From assembly GCF_015240255.1 (NCBI RefSeq), contig NZ_CP061205.1, positions 1,261,501 to 1,325,500 of the forward strand: DNA of 64,000 nt, in the 5' to 3' direction. The translations under genes were made by a program, and so were the position numbers. The notes beneath the pieces are model-generated. The model was not told where the DNA came from, did not search any database, and worked only from the letters and a program-made list of their open reading frames with translations. Positions 1-8,552 of the stretch are shown one piece after another. Within the stretch, counting starts at the first letter, position 1, and the number at the start of each line of letters is the position of its first letter. The DNA comes from Kordiimonas pumila. Its GTDB lineage: Bacteria > Pseudomonadota > Alphaproteobacteria > Sphingomonadales > Kordiimonadaceae.

Positions 1-169
1 TTCCATGCCGGTATAAAGCTGAACGCCAGATTAATTTTAGCTTGAAAACTTACCCTATATACGAATTTTGTCCCCGGTTACCTTCTGTTTGAATTCTAAT
101 GCCTGTTATACTGCTAAAAATGGCAAGTTTACGGCGCTGTTACCGTGCTGTTTAAAGACTGTGAGGTAA

Positions 170-877
170 TCAATCAAGCCCGCGCAGCATACGCACGCTG
201 TTTGAGGCAAATTCCCGCCGGATAAGTACCAGCAAAACCACAATGGTAGCGGCGACAAAAAACACGGGCCCAACAAACCACGCTAGCCCGGCAAGTGCAA
301 AAAAATAGGCCCGAATCCCCCGGTTATAGCTGTGCCCAGATGTGGAACTAAGGCTGGTTGCCACTGTAATGCGGTTTTGTTTTGCTGCGGCATTTTGGTT
401 TGGTGCTGTGTCTGGCATGCCGCCAATAATAATGGCGCAGTAGTTTGCGGTTCTAAACGCCCAGGCAAACTTGAAAAAAGCATAGACAAATATGCCCAAA
501 AGAAAGCAGAACCTGAGCGTTAGCCCGTCTGTGGTAACCGGGTTAATAAGCGGCAGGTGGGAAAAGGTAACCGCCAGCTTTTCGGCATAGCCAAGGGCTG
601 CAATAAGACCGCCCATAACCAGCACAGTAGACGATGCAAAAAAGCTAATGCCGGTAATAAGGGTGCGCAGTACATTGGTGTCTACAATTTTTACCTCGCG
701 GGAACTGGCTTCCGTAAGCCACCGGAGGCGCTGCCGGTCCATCGCGTATGAGATTGATTTTTTATGCAGGGAACTGTGATCTGCCACATAGGTATAGCCT
801 ATCCACACAAGCAAAAAAAATGACACCACAAGCACATCAGCCATACTCACGCCAAAAATAACAAGTTTTTCAATCAT
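170..877 (-). CDS. DUF599 family membrane protein
   Basis: A 235-residue inner-membrane protein with about four hydrophobic segments (near residues 10-30, 75-95, 120-140 and 190-225). The C-terminal pattern with 'NRGIRAYFFALAGLAWFVGP' is characteristic of the DUF599 family, whose biochemical role is unknown. The ATG at 877 is preceded by a purine-rich stretch. It stands alone on the minus strand. Family membership is recognised from the sequence pattern; no function is inferred. Confidence 0.85.
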   Translation of the reverse strand: MIEKLVIFGVSMADVLVVSFFLLVWIGYTYVADHSSLHKKSISYAMDRQRLRWLTEASSREVKIVDTNVLRTLITGISFFASSTVLVMGGLIAALGYAEKLAVTFSHLPLINPVTTDGLTLRFCFLLGIFVYAFFKFAWAFRTANYCAIIIGGMPDTAPNQNAAAKQNRITVATSLSSTSGHSYNRGIRAYFFALAGLAWFVGPVFFVAATIVVLLVLIRREFASNSVRMLRGLD

Positions 878-1046
878 GGAGTATCCCGGAACAGTGACAG
901 GTGCATTCTATTGTATTTATCATGCTACAGGAATGTTTTGATTAAAAGGCTATAGTTGCAGTGTTTGTTAATTTGCATGTGACCAAAAAAGAGAATGCGA
1001 CACATTCGCACACATGTGTTATTAACGATTACCAAATAGGTTGGGT

Positions 1047-1097
1047 ACCCAAATGGTTTGCTTACCCAAATGGTTTGCTTACCCAAATGGTTTGCTT
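1047..1097. repeat. Perfect tandem repeat, 3 x 17 bp
   Basis: Three head-to-tail copies of ACCCAAATGGTTTGCTT lie at 1047-1063, 1064-1080 and 1081-1097, without a mismatch. A related half copy (ACCAAATAGGTTGGG) precedes them. They sit 39 bp upstream of the ATG at 1136 and could be an iterated regulator site or simple slippage product. Confidence 0.95.
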
Positions 1098-1135
1098 ACA
1101 TAGTGTAGCTGGTAACGGCGTTTCAGGAGATCAGA

Positions 1136-1498
1136 ATGCGGCTTTTATGGCTGTGTGCGGGGTGGCTTGCGTTAGGGCTTGGAATTATCGGCATTTATCT
1201 GCCGCTTTTGCCAACCACGCCCTTTTTGCTGCTGGCCAGTTTCTGTTTCTCGAAAGGGTCTGAACGTATCCATGCTTGGCTTATGGGGCACGCATGGTTT
1301 GGCCCGCCGATTCAGGAATGGAACCAGCACGGGGCGATTGCACCGCGGGTTAAGTGGCTTGCAACAGGCATGATTATATTTTCTGTCGTGCTAAGCTTTT
1401 TATACGGCGTTCCTTTATATGCCTTTATAATACAGCTTGTTATTCTGGTGTGTGTTTCCTTTTTTATCCTGACCCGGCCAAACCCACCTACAGGCTAG
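1136..1498 (+). CDS. DUF454 / YbaN family inner-membrane protein
   Basis: 120 residues with the typical DUF454 start: a first membrane helix, then 'GIIGIYLPLLPTTPFLLLAS' followed by 'CFSKGSERIHAWL', and two further hydrophobic segments near the C-terminus. The family (E. coli YbaN) has no established activity. The ATG at 1136 has an AGGAGA ribosome binding site eight bases upstream. It is monocistronic by spacing, and the 17 bp tandem repeat lies directly in its leader region. Confidence 0.88.
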   Translation: MRLLWLCAGWLALGLGIIGIYLPLLPTTPFLLLASFCFSKGSERIHAWLMGHAWFGPPIQEWNQHGAIAPRVKWLATGMIIFSVVLSFLYGVPLYAFIIQLVILVCVSFFILTRPNPPTG

Positions 1499-1604
1499 AT
1501 TTAGTGACTGAAAGTAGCTGTTTTAAGCTGTTTTGATAAATAGCGATTGCGCTGCCCTTTGGGCTGGCTTATGTCATTTATACGCTTTGTGTTCGGAGGA
1601 TAAA

Positions 1605-2504
1605 ATGGCGGCCAGCCAGATACAGCGCGGCATGTTTTACATGGCCATTTATACAGTTCTGCAGTCGCTTGTCTGGGGTATTGTGCGCTATGTTGGCGAC
1701 GATCTTTCAACCGCTACCCTGTTTTTCTTCCGAAATCTTATTGGCTTTTGCACCATAATACCCTTGTTTATGAAGCAGGGGCCTGCGCTTTTTAAAACCG
1801 ATAAACTTCGCTTCCACTTGCTACGGGCAGCTTTTGCTTTTATTGGCGGTTTTTCGGTGTTTTTTGCAGTGGCACACGCGCCGCTTGCCTCGGTTGTTGC
1901 CATGACCTATGCCGCCCCGGTTTTTGCAGGCGTTTTTGCTATGGTGGTCTTTAAGGAAGGTGTAACCCTGCGCCGTATTGTAGCGCTTGGCATTGGTTTT
2001 ATTGGTGTTCTGATTGTTTTAAAACCCAGTTTTGAGATGGAAGTGGCGGGCATGATTGCCGCTATTATTGCGACTATCACCACGGCGGGGGCTTTTCTTG
2101 TGGTGAAAAAACTATCGGGAACAGAACGCTCTGAAACCGTTGTGGCATATCCGTTTGTGCTTATTCTGCCCTTTAGTGCGCTTTATGCAGTAACAGACTG
2201 GACAAGCCCCACAGGTATAGAGTGGTTGCTGGTTCTGTTTATTGGCCTTGGCACCGCTATTTCGCAGTTTTATATGGTGAAAGCCTTTGCAGCGGCTGAC
2301 GCCAGCGCGGTTTTACCAATAGATTTTTTACGCCTTGTGGTGGCGGCCATTTTGGGCATTGCACTTTTCGGGGATGTGTTTGACGTGCAGGTGGTGTTAG
2401 GTGCTGCTGTTATTCTGTCCGTTACGGTCTATACGGCCCGGCGCGAAAAGCGTGCAGAGCGCCTTAAAGCAGAATTGCTGGCGGCAAAAACTGCGGCAGA
2501 ATAG
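1605..2504 (+). CDS. EamA/DMT-superfamily transporter
   Basis: About 299 residues with ten predicted membrane helices arranged as two EamA repeats. The first repeat contains the segment around 'FFRNLIGFCTIIPLF', and the second ends with 'GAAVILSVTVYTARREKR'. Members export amino acids, metabolites or drugs; the substrate here cannot be read from sequence. The ATG at 1605 is chosen because GGAGGA lies just before it. A longer reading from 1533 adds residues without membrane character. Confidence 0.88.
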   Translation: MAASQIQRGMFYMAIYTVLQSLVWGIVRYVGDDLSTATLFFFRNLIGFCTIIPLFMKQGPALFKTDKLRFHLLRAAFAFIGGFSVFFAVAHAPLASVVAMTYAAPVFAGVFAMVVFKEGVTLRRIVALGIGFIGVLIVLKPSFEMEVAGMIAAIIATITTAGAFLVVKKLSGTERSETVVAYPFVLILPFSALYAVTDWTSPTGIEWLLVLFIGLGTAISQFYMVKAFAAADASAVLPIDFLRLVVAAILGIALFGDVFDVQVVLGAAVILSVTVYTARREKRAERLKAELLAAKTAAE

Positions 2505-2626
2505 GCTTGCTGCAAGGTAGATATGGTATTTCTTTTCTTAGAAAAGTGTGCATTTTATCATGGTGAAAGCAGGCATCCTGTTTTATAGAAAAGCCATGGC
2601 ATTATAATAGCCAACACCAAAAACAA

Positions 2627-2648
2627 GTATCGATACAGCAATCGATAC
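2627..2648. promoter_or_regulatory. Palindromic site before MFS gene
   Basis: A perfect 10 bp palindrome GTATCGATAC (2627-2636) is followed after four bases by a second ATCGATAC (2641-2648). It lies about 30 bp upstream of the MFS gene start and resembles a paired operator. The binding protein is unknown. Confidence 0.4.
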
Positions 2649-2677
2649 CGATAAATTTAATATGACAGCAGCTGGTT

Positions 2678-3922
2678 ATGGGGCCAAAAACCCTGTCAGA
2701 TATACCGGTAAAGGAAGTTGATCTGGACAAGCGCATACAGTTGACCGTTGCGGCTGTGTATTTCATGGCATTTATGGGTATCGCCATGCCGTACCCTGTG
2801 ATCACACCTTTATTCATGAGCGGCGCTATTGAAACACCGTTCACGCGCGAGGCTGCCCTTGGCATTGCGCTGGCTGTTTATCCTATTGGCCTGTTTTTTG
2901 GGGGCGGGACACTTGGGTCGTTCTCTGACAAATATGGTCGGCGGCCCGTGCTTTTATTTTCGCTGGTTTTAACCGCTTTTTGTATGTTGTGGTCTGCCTA
3001 TGCGATCAGGGAAGAAGATTTTTGGCAATTTGTAATTAGCCGTGCGGTGACGGGCTATTTTGAAGCCAACAGCTCTATTGCCCGCGCCATGCTTACCGAT
3101 ATTACCAAAGGGGAAAGCAAAGCATCGTCTTTTGCTGTCCTTGGGGTGGCTGGTTATAGCGGCTATTTGATAGGCCCCATTATAAGTGGCTATCTGGCGG
3201 TTTGGTCAAACGCCTTGCCGTTTTATGTGGCGGGGGGGCTTGGGTTTATTACGCTGGCAATGGCCGCACTTTGGCTACCTGAAACCAACCAGCGGGTCAA
3301 AGACAAAGGGGCATATCAAAAACGCCCCGGTATTTTAAAAATGCTGAAAACCCACCGTATGTTCAGAATGGTGTTGTTGGCCCATTTCCTGATGACAGTT
3401 GGGATCAATACATTCTACCAGTTTTACCCGCTGTTTCTGGTGAACCGCTGGGGGGCGGACAGCGCAGAAATTGCAACCACCAACATGTTCTTTACCGGCT
3501 CCATGATCCTGTTTGCGCTGTTTGGTGTTAAATGGGTGGAGCGCATTATGACCCTTGGGCATAACCTGTTGTTTGGCGGCATTGGGGTGGTGTCGCTAAT
3601 GCTGCTTATACTCCTGTCGCCCACTAATGAAGTGGGTCTGCTGATCTCTGTGGTGCTGGGTTTTGCGGTGGCGATTGTGAATGCTTCTATTCCAGCTTTT
3701 ATGAGCCGCGAGACCATTGCAACGCTGGAGCAAGGCGCGGTGATGGGCAGTATAACGTCCAGTTTTTGCCTGTCACAGGCGGTTATCAGCATGGTTGGCA
3801 GCAACGTTGCTGTGTACGGTATTGAATATACCTTTATGCTAGGCAGTTTTGCCGCTTTCCTTGGTGTTTTGCAGATACAATATATTCGCAAGCGTCATTC
3901 AAGGCCAGCAAGCGCCGAATAA
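2678..3922 (+). CDS. MFS transporter
   Basis: 414 residues with twelve hydrophobic segments. The loop after helix 2 reads 'GSFSDKYGRRPVLL', the MFS signature between helices 2 and 3, and the second half begins after a basic linker near residue 225. The organisation matches 12-helix drug or metabolite antiporters of the major facilitator superfamily. The substrate is not predictable. It is followed by a hairpin with A/T-rich arms before the next gene and is probably transcribed alone. Confidence 0.9.
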   Translation: MGPKTLSDIPVKEVDLDKRIQLTVAAVYFMAFMGIAMPYPVITPLFMSGAIETPFTREAALGIALAVYPIGLFFGGGTLGSFSDKYGRRPVLLFSLVLTAFCMLWSAYAIREEDFWQFVISRAVTGYFEANSSIARAMLTDITKGESKASSFAVLGVAGYSGYLIGPIISGYLAVWSNALPFYVAGGLGFITLAMAALWLPETNQRVKDKGAYQKRPGILKMLKTHRMFRMVLLAHFLMTVGINTFYQFYPLFLVNRWGADSAEIATTNMFFTGSMILFALFGVKWVERIMTLGHNLLFGGIGVVSLMLLILLSPTNEVGLLISVVLGFAVAIVNASIPAFMSRETIATLEQGAVMGSITSSFCLSQAVISMVGSNVAVYGIEYTFMLGSFAAFLGVLQIQYIRKRHSRPASAE

Positions 3923-3959
3923 TATTTTGGTCTTCTCTTAATACAGTTAAACGCCGTTA

Positions 3960-4010
3960 ACCAAAAAAAAACCGGTTGCCTTCATTATGGGCCAAAAGGT
4001 TTTTTGGTGG
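3960..4010 (+). terminator. Possible terminator after MFS gene
   Basis: Inverted arms CCAAAAAA-ACC and GGTTTTTTGG flank a short GC-containing core between the MFS gene and the next gene. The pairing is imperfect, and the second arm supplies the T-run. Confidence 0.45.
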
Positions 4011-4066
4011 CCTGCAGCATAACCCCTTTAAGGTGTTTGCCCAAATAGCCATAAAGGGAAGACGGA

Positions 4067-4402
4067 ATGCAGCATACAGGTACAGCGCTTTTATACGGAG
4101 CAGGGATATTCGCCCTAATGCTTGCTGTGCTTTTATACCCGCATACACCAGATAAATTAATGGTTGTAGTTCGTGGTTACCCTGTGCCTGCCGATATATA
4201 TGCGGTTCTGGCAGATACCGATGCCCAGCTGATCGAAAAAATATCAGACCGCCGGTATATAGTTCAATACAGCGCCGCCGGTGATATTCGTGCTTTATAT
4301 AAAAATGGTGCCTTTTTGGTGCTTAATGCTTTGCCAAAAGCAGGTTGCAATAGTGCAGCCCCCAAACCTCCTGCTAGCCCTTTTGTGAGGATACAATCAT
4401 GA
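4067..4402 (+). CDS. Small membrane-anchored hypothetical protein
   Basis: 111 residues with one N-terminal membrane helix (about residues 8-25) and a roughly 70-residue extracytoplasmic domain, ending in a Pro/Ala-rich tail. I do not recognise the family. Its stop overlaps the start of the chemotaxis receptor by four bases (ATGA), indicating translational coupling and suggesting an accessory or sensory partner of that receptor. The ATG follows GGGAAGACGGA. Confidence 0.65.
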   Translation: MQHTGTALLYGAGIFALMLAVLLYPHTPDKLMVVVRGYPVPADIYAVLADTDAQLIEKISDRRYIVQYSAAGDIRALYKNGAFLVLNALPKAGCNSAAPKPPASPFVRIQS

Positions 4403-5943
4403 CATACCTTGAGGACATTCGTGCATTTTCTGCCCGTTGGTTAACCGTTGCCTTATGGGTGCATGTGCCGCTTGTCTGGCTGTTTTCAGCACTGCATGAT
4501 CAGGAAGGCACTCTGGCTACCGTGTTTGTTACGGTTTTGGCGGCGGCTGTCCCTACGGTGCTGTATTATCTGCGCGGGGCTGATGAGCTTCAGCGGCTCC
4601 TTGTCAGTGTGTCTTTTGTTGTCATGCCAGCGCTTCTGGTGCTCACGTTTAGGGGGCACCCGTGGCAAATTGACGTGCATATGTATTTCTTCGCGGTGCT
4701 GGCTGTACTGTGCCTGTTCTGCGATGCACGGGCCATTTTAGTGGCGGCTGGTGTTATTGCTGTTCACCATTTGCTTTTTAACATTTTTGTACCAAGCTGG
4801 GTTTTCCCTGACGGTGTTAGTTATATGCGGGTTGTGCTGCATGCTATTATTGTTGTGTTTGAAACGGCGGCCTTGTTTTGGCTGGCGCTCAAACTACAAG
4901 ATGGATTTGCCGCCGCCGCCGCCGCCGAGGCAAAAGCCTCGGCAGAGGCAGAAAAAGCGGTTGCTGAGGCGGCAGAAGCAGCAGAGGCAAAGGAACGCGC
5001 AGAAAGAGCTCTTGCTGAAACAGAACTGGCTCGGGCGCACATCGACAACCTTGAAACTGAAAAACGCTTGGCAGACGAGGACCACAGTATCAAAGCAGCA
5101 CAGGAGCGCGAGCAGATTGTACTGGAGTTTGAAGGGGGCTTAAGCACTGTTTTAAGAGATATCGAACATGTTGCGGAGGAACTGGAGCAGCAAGCAGAAT
5201 CACTTAGTAAAATTTCAACAGAAAGTGATACAGCGGTTCGGGTGGCGATCGGCTCGACAAATAATGTTTCAGACAATGTGAACTCAGTTGCGGCCAGTGC
5301 AGAAGAAATGGCAGCGTCTATTAATGAAATTTCCCGGCAGGTGAAATTAAGTGCGGCTGTAGCTGATGAAGCACGTACTTATACAAAGGATAGCGAGGCG
5401 CGGATTAAGGAACTTGCTGACCGGGCTGATAAAATTAATGAAGTGCTGAAAATGATCGGTGATATTGCCGAGCAAACAAACCTGCTGGCTTTGAATGCAA
5501 CGATTGAGGCGGCCCGTGCGGGCGAGGCAGGCAAGGGCTTTGCTGTGGTAGCTAGTGAAGTGAAATCACTTGCGAACCAGTCAGCAAAAGCGACAGAGGA
5601 AATCGGCAAACTGTTGGCGGGTATCCGCGAGGCTACAACGGGCGCTGTTGCGGTTAATAATAAAATCGTCACTGTTGTGGGCCAGATCAGTGAAAATTCA
5701 GCAACGATCGCAAGCGCGATCAGCGAGCAGTCAGCCGCTACAGACGAGATTGCCCGTGCGGCGCAAATGGCATCAGCCGGGACAACAGAGGCAACAAGAT
5801 CGGTTGATAATATGAACGCTGTTTCAAACAGTATTTCAAGTGCTGCTGAAAATACGGCAGGTGCTGTTAGTGCTTTATCTGATAAGACATTGGCCCTATC
5901 TGAGCGGGCAGCGGCCTTTATTGCCAGCCTGCGCAAGCAGTAG
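4399..5943 (+). CDS. Methyl-accepting chemotaxis protein with integral-membrane sensor
   Basis: 514 residues. The first 170 or so form about six membrane helices with a conserved 'AVHHLLFN' segment. This type of membrane sensor is common in alphaproteobacterial receptors and has no periplasmic ligand domain. An Ala/Glu-rich coiled coil (about residues 170-250) replaces a HAMP domain. The signalling tip near residue 355-380 contains '[19 protein letters not shown]', the canonical CheA/CheW-binding hairpin. It transmits a membrane-sensed signal to CheA. It is coupled to the small upstream gene. Confidence 0.93.
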   Translation: MTYLEDIRAFSARWLTVALWVHVPLVWLFSALHDQEGTLATVFVTVLAAAVPTVLYYLRGADELQRLLVSVSFVVMPALLVLTFRGHPWQIDVHMYFFAVLAVLCLFCDARAILVAAGVIAVHHLLFNIFVPSWVFPDGVSYMRVVLHAIIVVFETAALFWLALKLQDGFAAAAAAEAKASAEAEKAVAEAAEAAEAKERAERALAETELARAHIDNLETEKRLADEDHSIKAAQEREQIVLEFEGGLSTVLRDIEHVAEELEQQAESLSKISTESDTAVRVAIGSTNNVSDNVNSVAASAEEMAASINEISRQVKLSAAVADEARTYTKDSEARIKELADRADKINEVLKMIGDIAEQTNLLALNATIEAARAGEAGKGFAVVASEVKSLANQSAKATEEIGKLLAGIREATTGAVAVNNKIVTVVGQISENSATIASAISEQSAATDEIARAAQMASAGTTEATRSVDNMNAVSNSISSAAENTAGAVSALSDKTLALSERAAAFIASLRKQ

Positions 5944-6049
5944 GGGGAGATAAGAAAGGGTGTTGACAGGCTAGACCGAACGGGCGTATAGGGGAAATAT
6001 TGTTGAAGCCATGCCTATGCTTGGTTTTGAATAGAAACAAACGGAATTT

Positions 6050-6230
6050 ACTAATGACTACTCTTTGGACATTCGCAGCGACAGTTGTCAAGTGCACGCA
6101 GATTATGCGTACAGCACTAGTCATTACGCGCGTCCAGGGAGGCAGTATCGGTGTCTCAACCTCATAAAATATAGGTTGAAAACTGAAATCAGATAGCCCT
6201 CCCGGACCAAAGTCTCGGAGGGTTTTTTTA
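6050..6230 (+). ncRNA. Candidate structured small RNA
   Basis: A perfect 9 bp long-range stem is formed by TAATGACTA (6052-6060) and TAGTCATTA (6118-6126). It encloses an ACGCA-GATTA-TGCGT hairpin (about 6096-6110). About 70 bases downstream, CCCTCC (6197-6202) pairs with GGAGGG (6217-6222) ahead of seven T residues, which is a typical intrinsic terminator. The region codes for nothing convincing. It could equally be a leader or attenuator for the downstream short reading frame. No known RNA family is recognised. Confidence 0.4.
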
Positions 6231-6306
6231 TGTCTTTATCAACCCCTAACGCAACGAGAACTGAAACAGGCGGCCAAAGGAAACCGCAAAAATAGAAGCG
6301 AGAAAC

Positions 6307-6525
6307 GTGATGATCACGCAGATACAGAAAACCCAAAGTCTTTCCCCCCAGCATGTACCAGCTGCCCCTGGTACTGCGCGCTCTCTCTGGCGGGCTGATG
6401 GTCTGGATATTATGTTCAGTGCCCTTGCAGCCCGCCAGATGGCTGCGATGAAGGCAACTGCCCTTCAGGAAGCACTACAGGCTGCTGTGGTTGTCCCAGA
6501 AATAACAATGACCCCGGGTCAGTAG
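6307..6525 (+). CDS. Small hypothetical protein (uncertain)
   Basis: A 72-residue reading frame rich in Ala and Gln, without a signal peptide, membrane helix or recognisable motif. The start lacks a clear ribosome binding site. It lies 80 bp after the terminator-like hairpin at 6197-6229. It may be spurious; it is listed because nothing else occupies this stretch. Confidence 0.3.
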   Translation: MMITQIQKTQSLSPQHVPAAPGTARSLWRADGLDIMFSALAARQMAAMKATALQEALQAAVVVPEITMTPGQ

Positions 6526-6641
6526 CGAGGATGACAGGTAGGCAGTAACAAGCACACAACTATTGCCTGCCTGTCAGCTAAACTTCAGGTGGCAGAATTT
6601 GTCAAAACTGTAATGAAACCATGATACAAGAGTAATGAAAC

Positions 6642-7079
6642 ATGGCTATATTCTTTAATACACGTGGTGAGCACCACAGCGAGTTTAAAAATTCATCTGC
6701 CCACGGCATCAAGCTTGACGGCGTTTATTGGCGGTCTGTGGCGCATTATGTTGAGGCGCAGCGCTTTTCCTGCCCGGAAGTGCAGGAAAAGGTACGCAAA
6801 TCACCGTATGCGTTTGCCGCAAGATCAATCGCACGGGCTGTACCAGATGCCCTGAGGGATGACTGGTTTGATGTCAGGGACAGGGTAATGGAAAAGGCAG
6901 TGCGAGCAAAGTTTGAGGCACACGCTGAGCTGCGCGCGGCACTCTGTGCCACTGGCAAGGCAGAAATTATAGATGGGTCTGTTCTGGGCACTTACTGGGG
7001 TGCCGGTGCAGGCGGAACAGGCCAAAACAAACTTGGTAAAATCATGATGAAAATTCGGGATGAACTATCAGACGAATGA
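6642..7079 (+). CDS. NADAR family protein (YbiA-like)
   Basis: 145 residues matching the NADAR fold. 'GVYWRSVAHYVEAQRF' corresponds to the family's substrate-pocket helix, and the C-terminal 'GTGQNKLGKIMMKIRDEL' matches the family signature with GxNxLGxxLMxxR. Characterised relatives are N-glycosidases acting on riboflavin intermediates or ADP-ribosylated substrates; the latter can counter DarT-type toxins. No DarT is visible nearby. It is followed after 42 bp by an unknown gene in the same direction. Confidence 0.8.
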   Translation: MAIFFNTRGEHHSEFKNSSAHGIKLDGVYWRSVAHYVEAQRFSCPEVQEKVRKSPYAFAARSIARAVPDALRDDWFDVRDRVMEKAVRAKFEAHAELRAALCATGKAEIIDGSVLGTYWGAGAGGTGQNKLGKIMMKIRDELSDE

Positions 7080-7121
7080 CATCTAGTGGAAACAATAGCT
7101 GATTTAGACTAGGATATAACC

Positions 7122-7610
7122 ATGAGCGCGATTCTGAAAATGCCGACACCGGCTTCAGCAAGGGCACAGTTCGAAGCTTTTCGGGCCGAGCTGCCGCTGC
7201 CTGTCGCGAAAGCACGCCAGGGTGTGGGCGGGTACGTCACCCTTGATTTTGGTAACAAGCGCGGCAAAGACACAATCACAGGTGATGTTCAGTATGACTG
7301 GCACCTCTGGGTATATATGTGTGATTGGGACCTCTATGAGGACAATACACGCTTGTTATGGCGCCGTGAAAGCAACCATTCGCTTGCGGGGTCCATTCTA
7401 GAGCAGCTTGCAGGGGAACAGCTAACGGCCATTGATATGGATTCGCGGGATGATTGCTTTGTGCTCCGGTTCACGGGTGGGTATAGCTTGAATATTGACC
7501 CTGATTTTTATGATTTTGATGCCAGTGACGATATGTTCATGCTGTTCCGGTACGGCGAACGGCACTGTTTGTCTTTCAGTCCAGGACGTCGATTTTATCC
7601 TGCTGCATAG
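7122..7610 (+). CDS. Hypothetical cytoplasmic protein
   Basis: 162 residues, acidic and Trp/Tyr-rich, with no signal peptide or membrane segment. A repeated pattern of short beta-like segments ends in 'FYDFDASDDMFMLFRYGERH'. It resembles small immunity-type or DUF6188-like single-domain proteins, but I cannot assign a family. It follows the NADAR gene closely, so the two may be co-transcribed. Its 3' end overlaps the convergent binding-protein gene by 35 bp. Confidence 0.6.
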   Translation: MSAILKMPTPASARAQFEAFRAELPLPVAKARQGVGGYVTLDFGNKRGKDTITGDVQYDWHLWVYMCDWDLYEDNTRLLWRRESNHSLAGSILEQLAGEQLTAIDMDSRDDCFVLRFTGGYSLNIDPDFYDFDASDDMFMLFRYGERHCLSFSPGRRFYPAA

Positions 7611-8466
7611 AGGCTGGCAGCGGGATAGTCATTGTGCGCTCATCGCCGGGTCTATACAGGTCATATTCAATATCATAACGGCTGAAAAGGGCGGCGAGGC
7701 TGCCATCTTGCTGTATCATTTCCAGTTGCATGTTAAAGCGTTTGATCAGTTCTTCGTTCACAGGCGTTCTATGGCATACAAGGCTTAGGTTATATTCACC
7801 AATAACAAGCTTGTTATCGTAAAGCGGCTCTTTGACCCCAAACGATCGGAACACAAATTCTGATACCGGCATGGAGGATATCATAATATCTACCCTGCCG
7901 CTGAGCAGCATGGTGGCACGTTGCCGCTCTGACATAATAACCATGGTCGATGCACTAACGTCCTGATATGGGACAGGCAAAACATAGTGCGGCGAAATGA
8001 CTATTTTTTTACTTATAAAGTCAGTAGGGCTGTGCGGGGCTTTTATGCCGGGTTTTGTATAGGCACGCACGATCATTTTAATGAAAGGCGCACTGGCAAT
8101 CGCTTTTTCATCTTTTATTTTTTTAAAATGGCTTACAGCCGGAAACCGGCAGCTTCCTTCTGTGTTTATAAACATAAAATTGCTGCGGCGGTGCGGTACG
8201 ATTGTAAGGGTGGGCCGGTCAAAACCTGATAAAGCCAGCTGCCAGATATCATTATAAAACCCTGTGCCATCCTGCTTTAAGGCTTCGCTTACCTCTGGGG
8301 CAAACACTTGCACAATACGGGTGTCTTTGTAACCAGATGTTGCGGCTACTTCGCCTGATGTCTCTACTGCATAGGTTGGTGCCAGATGAAAGGCACAACT
8401 GAAGGTCAGGCATAGTAGGACCAGCCGGAAAGGGAAGGTCAGATCTATTTTACACTGCTTGATCAT
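7576..8466 (-). CDS. Periplasmic substrate-binding protein, family 3-like
   Basis: 296 residues starting at ATG 8466, which gives a clear Sec signal peptide (MIKQ... ending near 'HLAPTYA'). A longer reading from 8622 adds an implausible basic extension. The mature part has the bilobed organisation of family 3 solute-binding proteins, as in the polar amino acid and PAS-like sensor groups. A second-lobe segment with 'GRVDIMISSMPVSEFVF' fits this type. No ABC permease genes adjoin it, so it may be an orphan or a periplasmic sensor component. Confidence 0.7.
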   Translation of the reverse strand: MIKQCKIDLTFPFRLVLLCLTFSCAFHLAPTYAVETSGEVAATSGYKDTRIVQVFAPEVSEALKQDGTGFYNDIWQLALSGFDRPTLTIVPHRRSNFMFINTEGSCRFPAVSHFKKIKDEKAIASAPFIKMIVRAYTKPGIKAPHSPTDFISKKIVISPHYVLPVPYQDVSASTMVIMSERQRATMLLSGRVDIMISSMPVSEFVFRSFGVKEPLYDNKLVIGEYNLSLVCHRTPVNEELIKRFNMQLEMIQQDGSLAALFSRYDIEYDLYRPGDERTMTIPLPASMQQDKIDVLD

Positions 8467-8552
8467 AGGCCTGATTCTATACAGGAAAATATTTAATATT
8501 ATATGTATCACAACCCGATTATATGTCGTCTGATTGTGATGTCTCCTATATT

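Noticed and set aside
1047-1097. Short repeats considered as a CRISPR array
   Set aside because: The units are contiguous with no spacers and no cas genes are nearby.
4821-5276. Minus-strand frame of 151 codons opposite the chemotaxis receptor
   Set aside because: A Ser/Ala-rich shadow of the receptor's coiled coil and signalling region; no independent coding signal.
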